A DNA stretch of 33,592 nucleotides from NCBI GenBank assembly GCA_938092015.1, contig CALKOT010000137.1, positions 1 to 33,592 of the forward strand, written 5' to 3'. Under the pieces are notes generated by a model. The model saw only the letters and a program-made list of their open reading frames with translations. It did not search any database and was not told the origin of the DNA. This DNA is from an uncultured Paracoccaceae bacterium. Lineage in GTDB: Bacteria > Pseudomonadota > Alphaproteobacteria > Rhodobacterales > Rhodobacteraceae. Of the stretch, positions 31,622 to 33,592 are shown in pieces; the first letter of the stretch is position 1, and the number at the start of each line of letters is the position of its first letter. The position numbers and the translations under genes are program-made.

Positions 31622-33238
31622 ATGTTGGAACTTTGGGAAGTCATTTACGATCACCTATACGTCTACATAGGTGCGTACATGTTCTTGGCGCTGGCGCTGA
31701 TGCTTTTTACCGGCATGCCAGTCGCATTCGCAGTGGGCGGTATCTCGACCCTCTTCGCCTTCTGGGCGATCTATCTGGAATTCCTGGACTGGCCGATCTT
31801 TTACCAGATCATTCAACGCATTTGGGGCGGTGACGGCGCATCAGGCGCGGTTCAGAATCCGATACTCGTGGCTATTCCGTGTTTCGTCTTCATGGGCACA
31901 ATGCTGGAAAAATCGCGTGTGGCGGAAGATCTGCTGCACATCCTGCAGGTCATGCTGCGTCGGGTTCCCGGCGGTCTGGCCCTGTCCGTCACACTGATGG
32001 GCACGATCATGGCGGCGACCACCGGCATCATCGGCGCTTCGGTTGTCATGATCACGCTGCTTGCGCTGCCAACCATGCTAGCGCGCGGGTATTCCCCGGC
32101 GTTGGCGACGGGCACCATCGCAGCGTCATCAACGTTGGGCATTCTGATCCCGCCGTCGATCATGCTGGTTCTGATGGCTAACCTGATGGCGATTTCGGTC
32201 GGCAACCTCTTCATCGGGGCGATCCTTCCGGGTCTGCTTCTGTCGGGTCTCTACTTCCTGTGGATCATGACGGTTGCTACGGTAAAGCCGTCCATGGCCC
32301 CGTCGATGGAGCTGGACGAGCTGGATCTCAACCCGACTAATTCGTCGAACACGTTCCTTTTCCTCGGCATCTCTGTCGTTGCGTTGGTTACCGCTTATCT
32401 GGGCGTATCTCTGGGACTTGGCGACGACATCAACTGGCCACTTCTCGCCTTCCTGTCGATCTTCGGCGCTGCGATGTGGATCGGTAAGAGAGAGGGTAAC
32501 ACCCTTCTTGGCGGTATCCTGAAAGGCTTCGTTCCGCCGATCTTCCTGATCGTCATGGTGCTGGGATCGATCTTCGCCGGTTGGGCGACACCAACTGAAG
32601 CAGCTGGCGTTGGCGCCTTTGGCGCGCTGGTTCTAGCTTGGGTCAATCGGACACTTAGCTGGGATGTGCTTCGTCAGGTTATCCATCGGACGTCACTGAC
32701 CGTTGCAATGATCTTCTTCATCTTCGTTGGCGCGACGGCCTTCTCGACCGTCTTCCGCAACGTTTACGGCGAAGACCTGATCATTGAGTTCATTGAGCAT
32801 CTTCAGCTGTCGCCATGGGCGCTGCTGTTCATGCTTATGTTCACGATTTTCATCATGGGGTTCTTCTTTGACTTCCTGGAAATCACACTGATCATTCTGC
32901 CGGTGTTCACTCCAATCATTCAGACTTTGGCCCCTGCTTTCGCAAGCCATCTGGGGATGGAGGACCCCACTAACGCCGCCCAATTATTGAATGTGCAAGC
33001 CCAAGTTACGTATTGGTTTGCCATACTCGTGGCGGTGAATCTCCAAACAAGCTTCTTAACGCCGCCGTTCGGTTTCGCCCTTTTCTATATGAAGGGCGTG
33101 GCGCCGAGCACAGTGAAGATGCAGGAAATCTACCGAGGCATCATACCGTTCGTCTTACTTCAGGTGATTGGTCTGGCCCTGGTCATCGAATTCCCTGCAC
33201 TGGCATTGTGGCTGCCGGAACAGGTGTTCGGACGTTAG
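31622..33238 (+). CDS. dctM: TRAP transporter large permease subunit DctM
   Basis: This 538-aa protein is the ion-coupled translocating subunit of the TRAP system, with about a dozen membrane helices. Motifs include LFTGMPVAFAVGGIS, FVFMGTMLEKS, GATTGIIGASVVM-like (here AATTGIIGASVVMI), STLGILIPPSIMLVLMA and TPTEAAGVGAFGAL. The C-terminal half repeats the fold with FFFDFLEITLIILPVF and LQTSFLTPPFGFALFY. It is longer than the roughly 430-aa DctM of C4-dicarboxylate systems, as usual for the TakP-type group. The frame extends upstream into dctQ, but the ATG at 31622, one base after the dctQ stop, matches homologues. Confidence 0.92.
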   Translation: MLELWEVIYDHLYVYIGAYMFLALALMLFTGMPVAFAVGGISTLFAFWAIYLEFLDWPIFYQIIQRIWGGDGASGAVQNPILVAIPCFVFMGTMLEKSRVAEDLLHILQVMLRRVPGGLALSVTLMGTIMAATTGIIGASVVMITLLALPTMLARGYSPALATGTIAASSTLGILIPPSIMLVLMANLMAISVGNLFIGAILPGLLLSGLYFLWIMTVATVKPSMAPSMELDELDLNPTNSSNTFLFLGISVVALVTAYLGVSLGLGDDINWPLLAFLSIFGAAMWIGKREGNTLLGGILKGFVPPIFLIVMVLGSIFAGWATPTEAAGVGAFGALVLAWVNRTLSWDVLRQVIHRTSLTVAMIFFIFVGATAFSTVFRNVYGEDLIIEFIEHLQLSPWALLFMLMFTIFIMGFFFDFLEITLIILPVFTPIIQTLAPAFASHLGMEDPTNAAQLLNVQAQVTYWFAILVAVNLQTSFLTPPFGFALFYMKGVAPSTVKMQEIYRGIIPFVLLQVIGLALVIEFPALALWLPEQVFGR

Positions 33239-33265
33239 CGAGACGGCTGACAACGAAAACAGATC

Positions 33266-33298
33266 AGGCCCTCGGAGTGTTCCGGGGGCCTTTTCTTT
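33266..33298 (+). terminator. Intrinsic terminator after dctM
   Basis: AGGCCCTCGGA (33266-33276) pairs with TCCGGGGGCCT (33281-33291) with one G-U pair and a GTGT loop, followed by TTTCTTTT. This is a clear Rho-independent terminator 28 bp after the dctM stop. Confidence 0.88.
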
Positions 33299-33592
33299 TG
33301 GCGAAGACAAATGCTTCACCTCGCCGGACGATCTGGAGGGCTTGAAGACCCTCGTGCCCGGCGACCTCATCTTCTCAAACCTTTGCGCGCGCGCCCTGCG
33401 CCAAAATCGGCAGGGCGGATCTCGCTGAGATGCGCATGCGCGGTCATACCGAGTCGTCTGTGATTTTCACCCTAACGAGTCAAATTTCGTTCGCGATCGT
33501 CATCGTGCTCAGATTGAGGCTTCCGGTTTCCGGTTCTGATTGACAAGGCAGGCCAGTAAACAGAGGCACAGAAGCCTGAGCCACCTTGCCAG
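33299..33592. other. Right-end region without recognisable gene
   Basis: About 294 bp with only short frames that show no family motifs. A GCGCATGCGC palindrome lies at 33432-33441 and a TTGACA at 33540, without a matching -10 box. It may be the upstream region of a gene beyond the window. Confidence 0.4.

Noticed and set aside
33168-33428. 86-codon frame spanning the end of dctM and its terminator
   Set aside because: It starts inside dctM in another frame, runs through the terminator hairpin and has no family motif.
1-33592. CRISPR array, tRNA, rRNA or phage attachment site
   Set aside because: No regularly spaced repeats, no tRNA-like cloverleaf and no rRNA segment were noticed on either strand; absence by eye is not proof.

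Overview
The window looks like chromosomal DNA of a marine alphaproteobacterium, most likely of the Rhodobacteraceae/Roseobacter group. This is inferred from gene content and protein flavour: an MrpA-MrpB fusion heading an Mrp (Pha) antiporter operon, a TakP-like TRAP transporter, a SapC-family protein, xdhAB, a D-hydantoinase cluster, and two sites matching the CtrA consensus TTAA-N7-TTAAC. I saw no tRNA, rRNA, CRISPR array, phage module or plasmid function. Most of the window is metabolic and transport housekeeping in short, tightly packed operons with many 4-nt ATGA/GTGA overlaps.

Layout. 1-722: a 5'-truncated SMP-30/gluconolactonase gene on the minus strand. 723-2231: an IS3-family insertion sequence (orfA/orfB with an intact DDE triad). 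2232-2441: the C-terminal remnant of an unrecognised membrane protein on the plus strand. The two flanking genes are different, point away from each other, have both lost their 5' ends at the IS, and show no target-site duplication, which suggests an IS-associated deletion. 2553-5595: three overlapping genes for hydantoin conversion to D-amino acids (N-carbamoyl-D-amino acid hydrolase, D-hydantoinase, hydantoin racemase). 5741-6869 (minus): a zinc-ribbon SAM methyltransferase and a 75-aa unknown protein with a CtrA-type box in its promoter. 7119-9486: glpR-glpD. 9703-15641: mrpAB-C-D-E-F-G cation/proton antiporter. 15756-16496: SapC family. 16560-17885 (minus): amidase. 17967-19196: UbiH-family hydroxylase. 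19419-19838: a glyoxalase-superfamily gene whose tenth codon is an amber stop.

19872-23626 (minus): xdhB and xdhA (xanthine dehydrogenase) without an adjacent xdhC. 23627-24038: a non-coding interval holding a second CtrA-type box, a plausible minus-strand promoter, several hairpins and a perfect 16-bp palindrome; it may encode a small RNA. 24039-25529 (minus): Baeyer-Villiger-type flavin monooxygenase. 25727-26056: conserved-looking unknown protein. 26041-27282 (minus): PLP aminotransferase with a repeat-rich operator-like upstream region. 27468-29251: HAD phosphatase and dapE. 29252-29756: a long AT-rich regulatory gap with a perfect 9-1-9 palindrome. 29757-33238: TRAP transporter dctP-dctQ-dctM with a strong hairpin terminator between dctP and dctQ and another after dctM. 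33299-33592: no recognisable gene.

No clearly new multi-gene system is visible. The points most worth a second look are the CtrA-linked small gene and candidate small RNA, the amber-interrupted glyoxalase gene, the IS junction, and the palindromic operators before the TRAP and aminotransferase genes.
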